From NCBI RefSeq assembly GCF_001431415.1, contig NZ_LDJI01000004.1:62001-126000 (forward strand): DNA of 64,000 nt, in the 5' to 3' direction. Shown one piece after another: positions 28,521 to 37,491 of the stretch (position 1 is its first letter; every line of letters begins with the position of its first letter). The position numbers and the translations under genes are program-made. The stretch comes from Stenotrophomonas humi (GTDB lineage: Bacteria; Pseudomonadota; Gammaproteobacteria; Xanthomonadales; Xanthomonadaceae). The notes under the pieces were generated by a model that saw only the letters and a program-made list of their open reading frames with translations, ran no database searches and was not told where the DNA came from.

Positions 28521-31500
28521 ATGGATTTTTCCCGTTTCTTCATCGACAGACCGATCTTCGCGGCGGTGCTATCGATCGTGATCTTTGCCGCAGGCCTGAT
28601 CAGCATTCCGATGCTGCCGATCGGTGAATACCCGGAAGTGGTACCGCCCTCGGTGGTGGTGCGCACGGTGTACCCGGGCGCCAATCCCAAGGTCATCGCC
28701 GAGACCGTGGCCACGCCGCTGGAAGAAGCGATCAACGGCGTCGAGGGCATGATGTACCTCAAGTCGGTGGCCGGCTCCGACGGCGTGCTGCAGATGACCA
28801 TCACCTTCCGTCCGGGTACCGACCCGGACGAGGCGGCGGTGAAGGTGCAGAACCGCGTCGCCCAGGCGCAGGCCCGCCTGCCTGAGGACGTGCGTCGGCA
28901 GGGTGTGACCACGCAGAAGCAGTCGCCGACCTTCCTGATGGTGGTGCACCTGACCTCCCCCCAGGGCAAGTACGACACGCTGTACCTGCGCAACTACGCA
29001 CGCCTGCACGTCAAGGATGCACTGGCGCGTATCCAGGGCGTAGGTGACGCGCAGATCTTCGGTGGTGGTGATTACGCCATGCGCGCGTGGCTGGATCCGG
29101 ACCGCGTGGCCTCACGCGGGCTGACCGCCAGCGACGTGGTGCGTGCGATGCGTGAGCAGAACGTGCAGGTTTCGGCCGGCCAGCTCGGCGCCGAGCCGAT
29201 GCCCAACAGCCAGTTCCTGACCCTGATCAACGCCCAGGGCCGCCTGCGCAGCGAGCAGGAGTTCAAGGACATCGTGCTCAAGAGCGGTGTCGATGGTGAA
29301 GTGGTGCGCTTGTCGGATGTGGCGCGCGTCGAACTCGGCGCGGGCGACTACACGCTGCGTTCGCAGCTCGATGGCAAGAACGCGGTGGGCATCGGCATCT
29401 TCCAGGCACCAGGCGCCAACGCACTGGAGATCCGCGACGCGGTGATCGCGACGATGGACGACATGCAGAAGACCTTCCCGGCCGACGTGAAGTATGAAGC
29501 GGTGTACGACACCACCATCTTCGTGCGCGATTCGATCAAGGCCGTGGTGACCACGCTGCTGGAAGCCATCGCGCTGGTGGTGCTGGTGGTGATCCTGTTC
29601 CTGCAGACCTGGCGTGCCTCGATCATTCCGTTGATCGCAGTGCCGGTGTCGATCGTGGGTACATTCGCGGCGCTGTACATGCTGGGCTTCTCGATCAACA
29701 CGCTGAGCCTGTTCGGTTTGGTGCTGGCGATCGGCATCGTGGTGGATGACGCCATCGTGGTGGTGGAGAACGTCGAACGAAACATCGAGGAAGGCCTGTC
29801 GCCGACGGCGGCGGCGCACCAAGCGATGAAGGAAGTGTCCGGGCCGATCATCGCCATCGCGCTGGTCCTGTGTGCGGTGTTCGTGCCGATGGCGTTCCTG
29901 TCCGGCGTGACCGGCCAGTTCTACAAGCAGTTCGCCGTCACCATCGCCATCTCGACGGTGATCTCGGCAATCAATTCGCTGACTCTGTCGCCGGCACTGG
30001 CCGCGCGCCTGCTCAAGCCGCACGGTGCACCGAAGGATGGCCCGAGCCGTCTGATCGACCGCTTGTTCGGCTGGGTATTCCGTCCGTTCAACCGCTTCTT
30101 CAAGTCCAGTTCGGAGAAGTACGAAAGCAGTGTGTCGAAGATCCTGGGCCGTCGCGGTGCGGTGTTCGTGGTCTACGCGATCCTGCTGTTGGGCACCGGT
30201 GTGATCTTCAAGCTGGTGCCGCCTGGCTTCATTCCGACCCAGGACAAGCTGTACCTGATCGCCGGTGTGAAGTTGCCGGAAGGTTCGTCCATCGCCCGGA
30301 CCGATGAAATGCTGCGCAAGGTGGCCAAGATCGCCCAGGAAACCGATGGCGTTGCGCACACCATTTCGTTCCCCGGCTTGAATGCGCTGCAGTTCACCAA
30401 TACGCCCAACACCGGCGTGGCGTTCATCCCGCTCAAGCCGTTCAACGAGCGCCATGGCCGCACCGCAGCGCAGATCAATGCCGAGATCAACCAGAAGATC
30501 GCCGGGCTGCAGGAAGGCTTCGCGTTCGCGATGATGCCGCCGCCGATCCTCGGTCTGGGCAACGGCAATGGCTACCAGATGTTCATCCAGGACCGTGGCA
30601 ACCTTGGCTATGGCGCGTTGCAGAACGCGGTGCAGTCGATGCAGGGTGCCGTAGCGCAGACGCCGGGCATGGCATACCCGATCACCAGCTACCAGGCCAA
30701 CGTGCCGCAGCTGGATGCGGAAGTGGATCGCGTCAAGGCCAAGGCCCAGGGCGTGCAGCTGACGGAGTTGTTCGACACGCTGCAGACCTATCTGGGTTCG
30801 GCGTACGTCAACGACTTCAACCAGTTCGGTCGTACCTGGCAGGTGATCGCACAGGCCGACGGTCAGTTCCGTGACAGCGTGGAAGACATCGGCAAGCTGC
30901 GCACCCGCAATGATCGCGGCGAGATGGTGCCGATCGGCTCGATGGTGACCGTGAAGGAAACCTACGGCCCGGATCCGGTGCTGCGTTTCAACGGTTACCC
31001 GGCAGCGGATCTGGCAGGTGAAGCCGACCCGCGCATGCTGTCCTCGGCCGAGGCGATGAACAAGCTGACCGATATCGCCGGCAAGGTGTTGCCGGTGGGC
31101 ATGACCACCGAGTGGACCGACCTGAGCTACCAGCAGGCCACGCAGGGCAAGGCCGCCTTCATCGTGTTCCCGGTGGCGATCCTGCTGGCGTTCCTGGTGC
31201 TGGCTGCGCTGTACGAAAGCTGGTCGCTGCCACTGGCGGTGATCCTGATCGTGCCGATGACGCTGCTGTCCGCCTTGTTCGGCGTGTGGCTGACCGGAGG
31301 CGACAACAACGTGTTCGTGCAGGTGGGTCTGGTGGTGTTGATGGGCCTGGCATGCAAGAACGCGATCCTGATCGTCGAGTTCGCCCGCGAACTGGAAATG
31401 GGTGGCAAGGGCATTGTCGAAGCGGCACTGGAAGCCTGCCGTCTGCGTCTGCGTCCGATCGTGATGACGTCCATCGCCTTCATCGCCGGCACGATCCCGC

Positions 31501-31691
31501 TGGTGTTGTCTCACGGTGCGGGTGCCGAGGTGCGTTCGGTCACCGGCATCACGGTGTTCGCCGGCATGCTAGGCGTAACGTTGTTCGGGTTGTTCCTGAC
31601 GCCGGTGTTCTACGTCGCGTTGCGCAAGTTCGTTACCCGGAACGGTGGCGGCAAGTTGGCACTGCATGGTGAGCCGACCCTGCATCACTGA
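28521..31691 (+). CDS. RND multidrug efflux pump (SmeW/MexF-like)
   Basis: This 1056-residue inner-membrane proton/drug antiporter has twelve membrane segments and two large periplasmic loops. The N-terminus MDFSRFFIDRPIFAAVLSIV is the HAE1 signature. The proton-relay residues are present: D409-D410 in GIVVDDAIVVVEN and K946 in GLACKNAILIVE. Sequence style (PTFLMVVHLTSPQGKYDTLY, GANALEIRDAV) is closest to MexF and SmeW pumps. By homology it would export chloramphenicol, quinolones and similar compounds. Start ATG 28521 gives the canonical N-terminus. Confidence 0.94.
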   Translation: MDFSRFFIDRPIFAAVLSIVIFAAGLISIPMLPIGEYPEVVPPSVVVRTVYPGANPKVIAETVATPLEEAINGVEGMMYLKSVAGSDGVLQMTITFRPGTDPDEAAVKVQNRVAQAQARLPEDVRRQGVTTQKQSPTFLMVVHLTSPQGKYDTLYLRNYARLHVKDALARIQGVGDAQIFGGGDYAMRAWLDPDRVASRGLTASDVVRAMREQNVQVSAGQLGAEPMPNSQFLTLINAQGRLRSEQEFKDIVLKSGVDGEVVRLSDVARVELGAGDYTLRSQLDGKNAVGIGIFQAPGANALEIRDAVIATMDDMQKTFPADVKYEAVYDTTIFVRDSIKAVVTTLLEAIALVVLVVILFLQTWRASIIPLIAVPVSIVGTFAALYMLGFSINTLSLFGLVLAIGIVVDDAIVVVENVERNIEEGLSPTAAAHQAMKEVSGPIIAIALVLCAVFVPMAFLSGVTGQFYKQFAVTIAISTVISAINSLTLSPALAARLLKPHGAPKDGPSRLIDRLFGWVFRPFNRFFKSSSEKYESSVSKILGRRGAVFVVYAILLLGTGVIFKLVPPGFIPTQDKLYLIAGVKLPEGSSIARTDEMLRKVAKIAQETDGVAHTISFPGLNALQFTNTPNTGVAFIPLKPFNERHGRTAAQINAEINQKIAGLQEGFAFAMMPPPILGLGNGNGYQMFIQDRGNLGYGALQNAVQSMQGAVAQTPGMAYPITSYQANVPQLDAEVDRVKAKAQGVQLTELFDTLQTYLGSAYVNDFNQFGRTWQVIAQADGQFRDSVEDIGKLRTRNDRGEMVPIGSMVTVKETYGPDPVLRFNGYPAADLAGEADPRMLSSAEAMNKLTDIAGKVLPVGMTTEWTDLSYQQATQGKAAFIVFPVAILLAFLVLAALYESWSLPLAVILIVPMTLLSALFGVWLTGGDNNVFVQVGLVVLMGLACKNAILIVEFARELEMGGKGIVEAALEACRLRLRPIVMTSIAFIAGTIPLVLSHGAGAEVRSVTGITVFAGMLGVTLFGLFLTPVFYVALRKFVTRNGGGKLALHGEPTLHH

Positions 31692-31692
31692 G

Positions 31693-31780
31693 GCAGGAGC
31701 AATGGGCGAAGAGTGGGGAATCTCCTGCTCTTCGCTCCCGCTCCAGGGTTTTCCCTCCCGCCAAAGGCGGGGGTGACGAT
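31693..31780 (+). promoter_or_regulatory. Structured intercistronic region between pump and SDR genes
   Basis: Two stems compete: GCAGGAG (31693-31699) with CTCCTGC (31722-31728), and GCGAAGAG (31706-31713) with CTCTTCGC (31728-31735). Base 31728 belongs to both and the arms interleave, so only one can form fully. A further hairpin CCCGCCAAAGGCGGG lies at about 31757-31771. No T tract follows. Confidence 0.5.
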
Positions 31781-31830
31781 CCGGAAGTGGTCTGCAGCCA
31801 TCCCAAATACTCCCCCATGAGAACTATCCA

Positions 31831-32568
31831 ATGAGCAATCACAACGAAAAGATCGCGCTGGTTACCGGCGCCACCCGTGGCATTGGCGCCGAGACCGTAC
31901 GCCAGCTGGCGCAGTCCGGCGTGCACACGCTGTTGGCCGGGCGCAAGCGTGAGGCGGCGGTGGCGCTGGCGTTGAAGCTGCAAGCCGAAGGCCTGCCTGT
32001 GGAAGCGCTGCAGCTGGATGTGACCGATGCGGACAGCATCGCCATCGCGGTCGAGCACGTCACCGAACGTCATGGCCGTCTCGATATCCTGGTCAACAAC
32101 GCCGGCGTACTGCTGGAGGATCCGGCGCTGGCGCCATCGGCACAGTCACTGGATGCCTGGCGCAGCACTTTCGATACCAACGTGTTCGCGCTGGTGGCAG
32201 TGACCCAGGCATTCCTGCCATTGCTGAAGAAGTCCAATGCCGCGCGCATCGTCAACGTGTCCAGCGTGTTGGGCTCGCAGACGCTGCATGCCGATCCCAC
32301 GTCGGATATCTGGGATTTCAAGATTCCGGCCTACAACGCCTCCAAGGCGGCAGTGAACAGCTGGACGTTGAGTCTGGCCTATGAGCTGCGTGCTACGCCG
32401 ATCAAGGTCAACACCGTGCATCCGGGCTACGTCAAAACCGATATGAACGGTGGCGAAGGTGAGATCGAGATCGCTGACGGCGCGCGTTCCAGCGTGCAGA
32501 TGGCGTTGATCGGTAGTGACGGCCCGACCGGCAGCTTCACTTATCTCGGCGAGGTGCTGCCGTGGTGA
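31831..32568 (+). CDS. Short-chain dehydrogenase/reductase of the efflux operon (SmeU2-like)
   Basis: This 245-residue classical SDR has the cofactor motif TGATRGIG (residues 12-19), NNAG, the catalytic Ser (NVSSVLG) and YxxxK (YNASK). It lies between the RND pump gene and the outer-membrane channel gene and overlaps the latter by 7 bases. The S. maltophilia smeU1-V-W-U2-X operon has an SDR at this position. The substrate is unknown; an NADPH-dependent detoxification role is plausible. Confidence 0.9.
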   Translation: MSNHNEKIALVTGATRGIGAETVRQLAQSGVHTLLAGRKREAAVALALKLQAEGLPVEALQLDVTDADSIAIAVEHVTERHGRLDILVNNAGVLLEDPALAPSAQSLDAWRSTFDTNVFALVAVTQAFLPLLKKSNAARIVNVSSVLGSQTLHADPTSDIWDFKIPAYNASKAAVNSWTLSLAYELRATPIKVNTVHPGYVKTDMNGGEGEIEIADGARSSVQMALIGSDGPTGSFTYLGEVLPW

Positions 32569-33977
32569 TACGCATGTTGACCGCCGCCGTTGCCAGCGCG
32601 CTGCTGGCCGGCTGCGTCAGTGTCGGCCCCGACTACAAGGCGCCGCCGCCGCAGGTGGTGCAGCTGCAGGGCAGTGCTGATCCCTCCTTCAGTACCGCCT
32701 CGCCGGTTGCCAACTGGTGGTCGCAGTTCGACGACCCGGTGTTGACGCAACTGGTGCACGGCGCACTGGCCGGAAACCTTGATCTCCAGGTCGCCATGGC
32801 GCGGGTGCGTGCAGCACGCGCGGTCTTCACCGAGCAACGTCTGGATCAGGCGCCGCATGTGACTGCCGGTGGCAGTCAGGATCGCCGCAAGCAACCCGAC
32901 CCTGCCCAGGGTGGGGAACGTGCCTACAGCGAGAGCTACCAGCTCGGCTTTGATGCCGGCTGGGAGCTGGATCTGTTCGGTCGCCAGCGTCGTGCCGCGG
33001 AGGCCGCGCGTGCCGACCTCGGCGCGGAGCGGGACGGCCTGGTCGATGCCCAGGTCACGGTTGCTGCCGAAGTTGCCCGCAACTACTTCGAGTTGCGTGG
33101 TGCGCAGAAGCGCATCGCAGTGGCCCAGCAGACGTTGATCAACCTGCGCGACACCCAGCAGCTCACCGAAACACGGTGGGAACTGGGCGCCGGCAGTGAG
33201 TTGGACGTGCAGAGCAGTCGCGCGCGCTTGAAGGCGATTGAAGCCGACATTCCGTTGCTGGAGGTGGCGCAGGTGCAGTCACGGCATCGCCTGGCGGTGT
33301 TGCTGGGAGAACGCCCTGATGCGTTGAACACACTGCTGCAGCCACGCGAAGTGCCGGCGTTCGCCAAGGCATTGCCGCTGGGCGACACCACCGATCTGTT
33401 GCGTCAGCGCGCGGATGTGCGTAGTGCCGAGCGTCGTCTGGCGGCGGCGACCGCGCGTGTTGGCGTGGCGACTGCGGATCTGTTTCCGCGGATCAGCCTG
33501 AGTGGTTTCGTCGGCTTCCTCGGCGGCGATGCGAACGGGTTGGTCAACGGCAGCAACAAGGCATGGTCACTGACCCCGTCGATCAGTTGGGCTGCATTCG
33601 ATTTCGGTACCGTGCGCGCGCGTTTGCGTGCCAGCAAGGCGCAGGCCGACGGTGCGGCTGCCGAGTACGAGCAGGCGGTGCTGCTGGCGTTGGAGGACAC
33701 CGAGAACGCGCTGACACGCTATGCCAAGGAACAGGCGCGCCTGGCGATCATTGCCGAGCAGGCACAGGCGGCACGTCGTGCGGCAAGCCTGGCGCAGATC
33801 CGCTACCGCGAAGGCTCGGAGGATTTCCTTGCCTTGCTGGATGCACAGCGCAATCAGCTGGCTGCCGATGATGCGTTGGCTGCGGCCGAGGCAACGGTCA
33901 ACGTCAACGTGGTGGCCGTATACAAGGCGCTGGGCGGTGGTGTGCAGTCGGCGGAGTCGGTGGCGGCGTTGCCGTAA
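32562..33977 (+). CDS. Outer-membrane efflux channel lipoprotein (SmeX/OprN-like)
   Basis: This 471-residue TolC-superfamily channel of the NodT type has a lipobox (LLAGC) and the family start CVSVGPDYKAPPPQ. Two repeats of the outer-membrane efflux protein domain follow (WWSQFDDPVLTQLVHGALAGN early, and ALEDTENALTRYAKEQARL, then SLAQIRYREGSEDFLALLDA late). Three starts are possible (GTG 32562, GTG 32565, ATG 32574); the GTG codons retain an Arg before the hydrophobic core and overlap the SDR stop. It closes the operon. Confidence 0.92.
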   Translation: MVIRMLTAAVASALLAGCVSVGPDYKAPPPQVVQLQGSADPSFSTASPVANWWSQFDDPVLTQLVHGALAGNLDLQVAMARVRAARAVFTEQRLDQAPHVTAGGSQDRRKQPDPAQGGERAYSESYQLGFDAGWELDLFGRQRRAAEAARADLGAERDGLVDAQVTVAAEVARNYFELRGAQKRIAVAQQTLINLRDTQQLTETRWELGAGSELDVQSSRARLKAIEADIPLLEVAQVQSRHRLAVLLGERPDALNTLLQPREVPAFAKALPLGDTTDLLRQRADVRSAERRLAAATARVGVATADLFPRISLSGFVGFLGGDANGLVNGSNKAWSLTPSISWAAFDFGTVRARLRASKAQADGAAAEYEQAVLLALEDTENALTRYAKEQARLAIIAEQAQAARRAASLAQIRYREGSEDFLALLDAQRNQLAADDALAAAEATVNVNVVAVYKALGGGVQSAESVAALP

Positions 33978-34000
33978 ATCGAAGTGAAGTGATGTCAGCG

Positions 34001-34097
34001 GGCCCCTCTCCCCAACCCCTCTCCCGCGAGGGGAGGGGGGCTCAAGGCGTCGCCGATGCCAGAAGCGTAGTTCCAGGCCCCTCGCGGAAGAGGGGCT
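34001..34097. repeat. Dispersed inverted-repeat module, copy 3 (degenerate)
   Basis: CCCCAACCCCTCTCCCGCGA followed by GGGGAGGGGG, then a ~50-base spacer, then CCCCTCGCGGAAGAGGGGC. Related to copies 1, 2 and 4 but the GGCGGATGAGGG core is missing. It lies between the end of the efflux operon and the convergent aminotransferase gene. Confidence 0.55.
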
Positions 34098-34125
34098 GGA
34101 GGGAGCCGGCATCTTCCAGTTCCCC

Positions 34126-34157
34126 AAAAAAAGAGGCGGCCAGATGGCCGCCTCTTT
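34126..34157 (-). terminator. Intrinsic terminator of the aminotransferase gene
   Basis: A perfect 12-bp stem (AAAGAGGCGGCC / GGCCGCCTCTTT, loop AGAT) is followed on the minus strand by a run of T (the plus strand has seven A). It lies 26 bases past the stop codon at 34183. Confidence 0.9.
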
Positions 34158-34182
34158 CGATTCACCCATGCGGCAATCCGGA

Positions 34183-35685
34183 TCAGGCCGCGTTGGCCTG
34201 TTCACGACGGGGGCCTTCAACCAGCGCACGGCCAACCATCTCCACCAGCAGGTCCAGCTCTTCCTCATCCATGCCGAAGTGCGGCGTGAAGCGCAGCGAG
34301 TTCTCGCCGCCATGGATCACATTGACGCCGTGCATGCGCAGCCATTCTTCGGTGGAGCCGGTGCCGTAGCACTTGAACTGTGGTGCCAGCTCGCAGGAGA
34401 ACAACAGGCCGGTGCCCTGCACCTTGGTGATCAGGCCGCCCAGTTTTGCCTTCAGTGCTTCCAGCTTCTGCACGGCCTGTTCGCCGCGCAGGCGGATGTT
34501 CTGTCGCACGGCCGGCGACAGGCGGGTGAGGGTGGCGCAGGCCACATCCAGCGCACGGGGGTTGGTGGTCATGGTGTTGCCGTACACACCCTTGCGGTAC
34601 AGGCCGGCGGCGTGTGCGGTGACGGCCAGCACAGACAGCGGGAACTGTGCACCGTTCAAGGCCTTGGAGTAGGTCTCCATGTCCGGCGGATCCAGCATCT
34701 CGTAGCCAGGGTAATCGACGAACGAAAGCGTGCCGTGCGCGCGCAGTGCCGCCTGGATGGAATCGATCAGCAGCAGGCTGCCGTGTTCGCGGGTCAGTTC
34801 GCGTGCCAGCTTGTAGAAGCTCGCAGGTACCGCACGGCCCGGGTCGCCTTCGCCCATCACCGGCTCCAGGAACACCGCTTCGATGAACCAGTGGTTGGCT
34901 TCAGCGTCGGCAAACACCTTGCGCAACGCCGCCTCGTCATACGGCGCGATGGTGATGACGCTGTTCTCGCCGCGATAGCTGGCCAGGTGCTGGTCGTAGG
35001 TCTTGCGGCTGGAGTCCGAATACAGCGCCGGGCGATCGGTGCGGCCGTGGAAGCTGCCCTTGATCACAACACGTTTGATGGTGGCACCGGCATGGCGTGC
35101 GCCTGGGTCGGTCTGCAGCTTTGCGTTGATGTCGGCGATGCGTGCGGCCAGGCCGACGGCTTCGGAGCCGGAGTTCAAACACATGAAGTGCGAGAACGGA
35201 CAACCGCCACGGCTGTGGCCGATTTCCTGGCGCATTGCCTGGGTGAAGCGGCGCTGGGCCAGGCTCGGGGTCATGATGTTTGCCATCACCTGCGGTTTTG
35301 CCGCAGCGGCCATCACGTCGGCCGGGGTGTGACCGAAACCGAGCATGCCGTAGCCACCGGCGTCGTACAGCACCGCGCCCTTGAGCGAGATCACCCACGG
35401 GCCGCAGGCGGCCAGCGCGATGTACGGCACCACCGCGTCATCGGCGTAGAAATTGACGAAGCCTGCCTGCATCGCGTCGATCTGGTCTTTCTCGTCCAGG
35501 TCCAGCAGATCGGCGACTTCAGCTTTGACGCGCGTGTATTCGTTGCCAGCGGCCTCGATGGCACTGGCCAGGTCGGGATGGGCAATGGCCAGGCGCTCGA
35601 CGCTGGCATCGTCCAGACCCTGGGTAAGGCGGGTGCCGGCGTGCGCGCGAAGCGGGGCAAGGGGGCCGAGTACGGTCATGCTCAT
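34183..35685 (-). CDS. Class III PLP-dependent aminotransferase
   Basis: This 500-residue cytoplasmic fold-type I aminotransferase has LNSGSEAV for the phosphate, IKGSFHGRTDRPAL, and TYSKALNGAQFPLSVLAV with the PLP Lys. The usual DEVQ motif that contacts the pyridine ring is LLIDSIQAALRAHG here, keeping the Asp but changing Glu-Val to Ser-Ile. The N-terminal ~90 residues are longer than in ornithine or acetylornithine aminotransferases. Lysine 6-aminotransferase or a related omega-amino acid transaminase is possible, but the substrate cannot be read from sequence. It diverges from an Lrp-type regulator that probably controls it. Confidence 0.85.
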   Translation of the reverse strand: MSMTVLGPLAPLRAHAGTRLTQGLDDASVERLAIAHPDLASAIEAAGNEYTRVKAEVADLLDLDEKDQIDAMQAGFVNFYADDAVVPYIALAACGPWVISLKGAVLYDAGGYGMLGFGHTPADVMAAAAKPQVMANIMTPSLAQRRFTQAMRQEIGHSRGGCPFSHFMCLNSGSEAVGLAARIADINAKLQTDPGARHAGATIKRVVIKGSFHGRTDRPALYSDSSRKTYDQHLASYRGENSVITIAPYDEAALRKVFADAEANHWFIEAVFLEPVMGEGDPGRAVPASFYKLARELTREHGSLLLIDSIQAALRAHGTLSFVDYPGYEMLDPPDMETYSKALNGAQFPLSVLAVTAHAAGLYRKGVYGNTMTTNPRALDVACATLTRLSPAVRQNIRLRGEQAVQKLEALKAKLGGLITKVQGTGLLFSCELAPQFKCYGTGSTEEWLRMHGVNVIHGGENSLRFTPHFGMDEEELDLLVEMVGRALVEGPRREQANAA

Positions 35686-35764
35686 CTCCAGAATTTTCTT
35701 GTATAGCCATTATCTGGAGATTCTGGACACATGGCAGCTGTGATCTCGACGATTTTTCGGTTAA

Positions 35765-35783
35765 TTTCGTCGAATAGACGAAA
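35765..35783. promoter_or_regulatory. Palindromic operator between aminotransferase and Lrp-type genes
   Basis: A perfect inverted repeat TTTCGTC-GAATA-GACGAAA (7-5-7) sits a few bases before the regulator start in a 101-base divergent intergenic region. Arms, spacing and AT-rich centre fit an Lrp/AsnC dimer site, so autoregulation is likely. Confidence 0.65.
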
Positions 35784-35786
35784 CGG

Positions 35787-36227
35787 GTGTGCAATGTGAA
35801 GATTTCTCCTGCCGACGAGCGCCTGCTTTCCGTTCTGCGCGAAGACGCTCGCGCTTCCACTGCGCAGATCGCCCGCCGGCTTGGCCTGTCACGCACCACC
35901 GTGCAGAGCCGCATCGATCGCCTGGAGCAGCAAGGGGTGATTGCCGGCTACACGGTGCGCACCCACGAGGACTACGAGCAGGGGCAGGTGCGCGCCCACA
36001 TATTGATCACCGTGCTGCCCAAGAAGATGCCGGCCGTGGTCAAGGCCCTGCGCGATATCCCGGAGGTGCGCTCGCTGCATTCGGTCAGCGGTAATCACGA
36101 CCTGATCGCGATGGTGGTGGTCGGCGGGGTCAGCGAAATGGATGTGGTCACCGACGCCATCGGTGCGGTGGACGGCGTCGAGCGCACCACCAGCGCGATC
36201 ATTCTGTCGACGAAGTTCGAGCGTTGA
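35787..36227 (+). CDS. Lrp/AsnC-family transcriptional regulator
   Basis: This regulator of about 146 residues has an N-terminal AsnC helix-turn-helix (DERLLSVLREDARASTAQIA, then RRLGLSRTTVQSRIDRLEQQ, then GVIAGYTVR) and a C-terminal RAM/ACT-like effector domain (VRSLHSVSGNHDLIAMVVVG). The start is GTG 35787 or GTG 35796 (MKISPADERLL); the palindrome lies immediately upstream of both. Divergent orientation from the aminotransferase suggests amino-acid-responsive control of that gene. Confidence 0.9.
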   Translation: MCNVKISPADERLLSVLREDARASTAQIARRLGLSRTTVQSRIDRLEQQGVIAGYTVRTHEDYEQGQVRAHILITVLPKKMPAVVKALRDIPEVRSLHSVSGNHDLIAMVVVGGVSEMDVVTDAIGAVDGVERTTSAIILSTKFER

Positions 36228-36353
36228 AGCGGCGCGTGGGAGGGCCCCGCTGCCTTTTCGCCGCTCACTCCGCGTCACTGACTGTCGATCCCCGTACAAG
36301 CCAGAACCCCGCCCGGAGCTACAATAGCCGGCTCCCCGCAAGACGTTCCGGCC

Positions 36354-37397
36354 TTGAAGAAGTCCGATTTCAATTACGAGCTGCCCGAGGCGTTGATCGC
36401 CCAGGCCCCTTTGGCCGAACGTTCGGCCAGCCGCCTGTTGCTGGTTCCGCCGGCACCGGAGGCGTTCGATGACCGCCATGTCCGCGACCTGCCGCAGCTG
36501 CTGCAGCCGGGTGACCTGCTGATCTTCAATGACACGCGGGTCATCCCGGCGCGTCTGTTCGGGCAGAAGGCGACCGGTGGCCGGGTCGAGATCCTGATCG
36601 AGCGCCTGCTCGGCGGCCAGCAGGCCCGCGCCCAGATCGGCGCCAGCAAGTCGCCCAAGCCGGGCAGCCGCATTCAGCTCGACGCGGGCGGCGAAGCCGA
36701 GGTGCTGGGGCGCGATGGCGAGTTCTACGTGCTGCGTTTCGATATCCCCGAGCCGCTCGAATCCTGGCTGGTGCACGAAGGGCGGCTGCCGTTGCCGCCG
36801 TACATCCACCGTGAACCGGGTGCCGACGACCGCGAGCGCTACCAGACCGTATTCGCCAGGCAGGTGGGCGCGGTGGCAGCGCCGACCGCAGGCCTGCATT
36901 TCGACGAAGCCTTGCTGGCGCAGTTGCGCGAGCGCGACGTGCAGTTCGGTCATATCACCCTGCATGTGGGTGCCGGCACCTTCCAGCCGGTGCGCGTGGA
37001 TGACCTCACGCATCATGTGATGCACCGCGAATGGCTCAACGTCGGTGCCGAACTGGTGGACAAGGTGCGGCGCACCCGTGCTGCCGGTGGCCGCGTGATC
37101 GGCGTGGGTACCACGGTGGTGCGGGCGCTGGAGAGCGCGATGCGGGACGGCGAGCTGCATCCCTATGCCGGCGAGACCCAGATCTTCATCACCCCCGGTT
37201 ACCGCATCCGCAGCGTTGATGCCATGGTCACCAACTTCCATCTGCCGGAGAGCACGCTGCTGATGATGATCAGTGCGTTCGCCGGCAAGCAGCGGGTATT
37301 CGAGGCTTACGCGCATGCCATCGAGCAGCGCTACCGCTTCTTCAGCTACGGCGACGCGATGCTGCTGTTTCCCGCGCAGGAGGGTGCGGCGGTTTGA
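36354..37397 (+). CDS. queA: S-adenosylmethionine:tRNA ribosyltransferase-isomerase
   Basis: This 347-residue enzyme transfers and isomerises the ribosyl group of SAM onto preQ1-tRNA, making epoxyqueuosine. Family segments: MKKSDFNYELPEALIAQAPL, LIFNDTRVIPARLFG, GRLPLPPYIHR, TAGLHFDEALL, HVGAGTFQPVRVDDL and FHLPESTLLMMISAFAG. The start is TTG at 36354, the only start that gives the canonical N-terminus. The partner gene tgt lies 4 kb downstream, separated by an iron transporter. Confidence 0.96.
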   Translation: MKKSDFNYELPEALIAQAPLAERSASRLLLVPPAPEAFDDRHVRDLPQLLQPGDLLIFNDTRVIPARLFGQKATGGRVEILIERLLGGQQARAQIGASKSPKPGSRIQLDAGGEAEVLGRDGEFYVLRFDIPEPLESWLVHEGRLPLPPYIHREPGADDRERYQTVFARQVGAVAAPTAGLHFDEALLAQLRERDVQFGHITLHVGAGTFQPVRVDDLTHHVMHREWLNVGAELVDKVRRTRAAGGRVIGVGTTVVRALESAMRDGELHPYAGETQIFITPGYRIRSVDAMVTNFHLPESTLLMMISAFAGKQRVFEAYAHAIEQRYRFFSYGDAMLLFPAQEGAAV

Positions 37398-37417
37398 CGC
37401 AGTAGGAGTGGCAATCA

Positions 37418-37438
37418 AAATGAGATAAATTCTCATTT
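37418..37438. promoter_or_regulatory. fur box: Fur box upstream of the iron transporter
   Basis: A perfect inverted repeat AAATGAGA-TAAAT-TCTCATTT (8-5-8) resembles the Fur consensus, with a 7-1-7 core TGAGATA-A-ATTCTCA. It is 54 bases before the start of the binding-protein gene, so the operon should be iron-repressed. Confidence 0.82.
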
Positions 37439-37491
37439 GAAACCGTTGCCGGCCACCAAGCCGGTTCCGACGACCACTTCTGGAGAATCAA

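Noticed and set aside
29112..31514. An 800-codon minus-strand frame opposite the RND pump
   Set aside because: The composition is dominated by His, Arg, Gln and Asp with no domain; the plus-strand pump is complete.
34144..35706. A 520-codon open frame on the plus strand opposite the aminotransferase
   Set aside because: It is the antisense shadow of a class III aminotransferase with clear motifs; its translation has His/Gln/Val bias and no recognisable domain.
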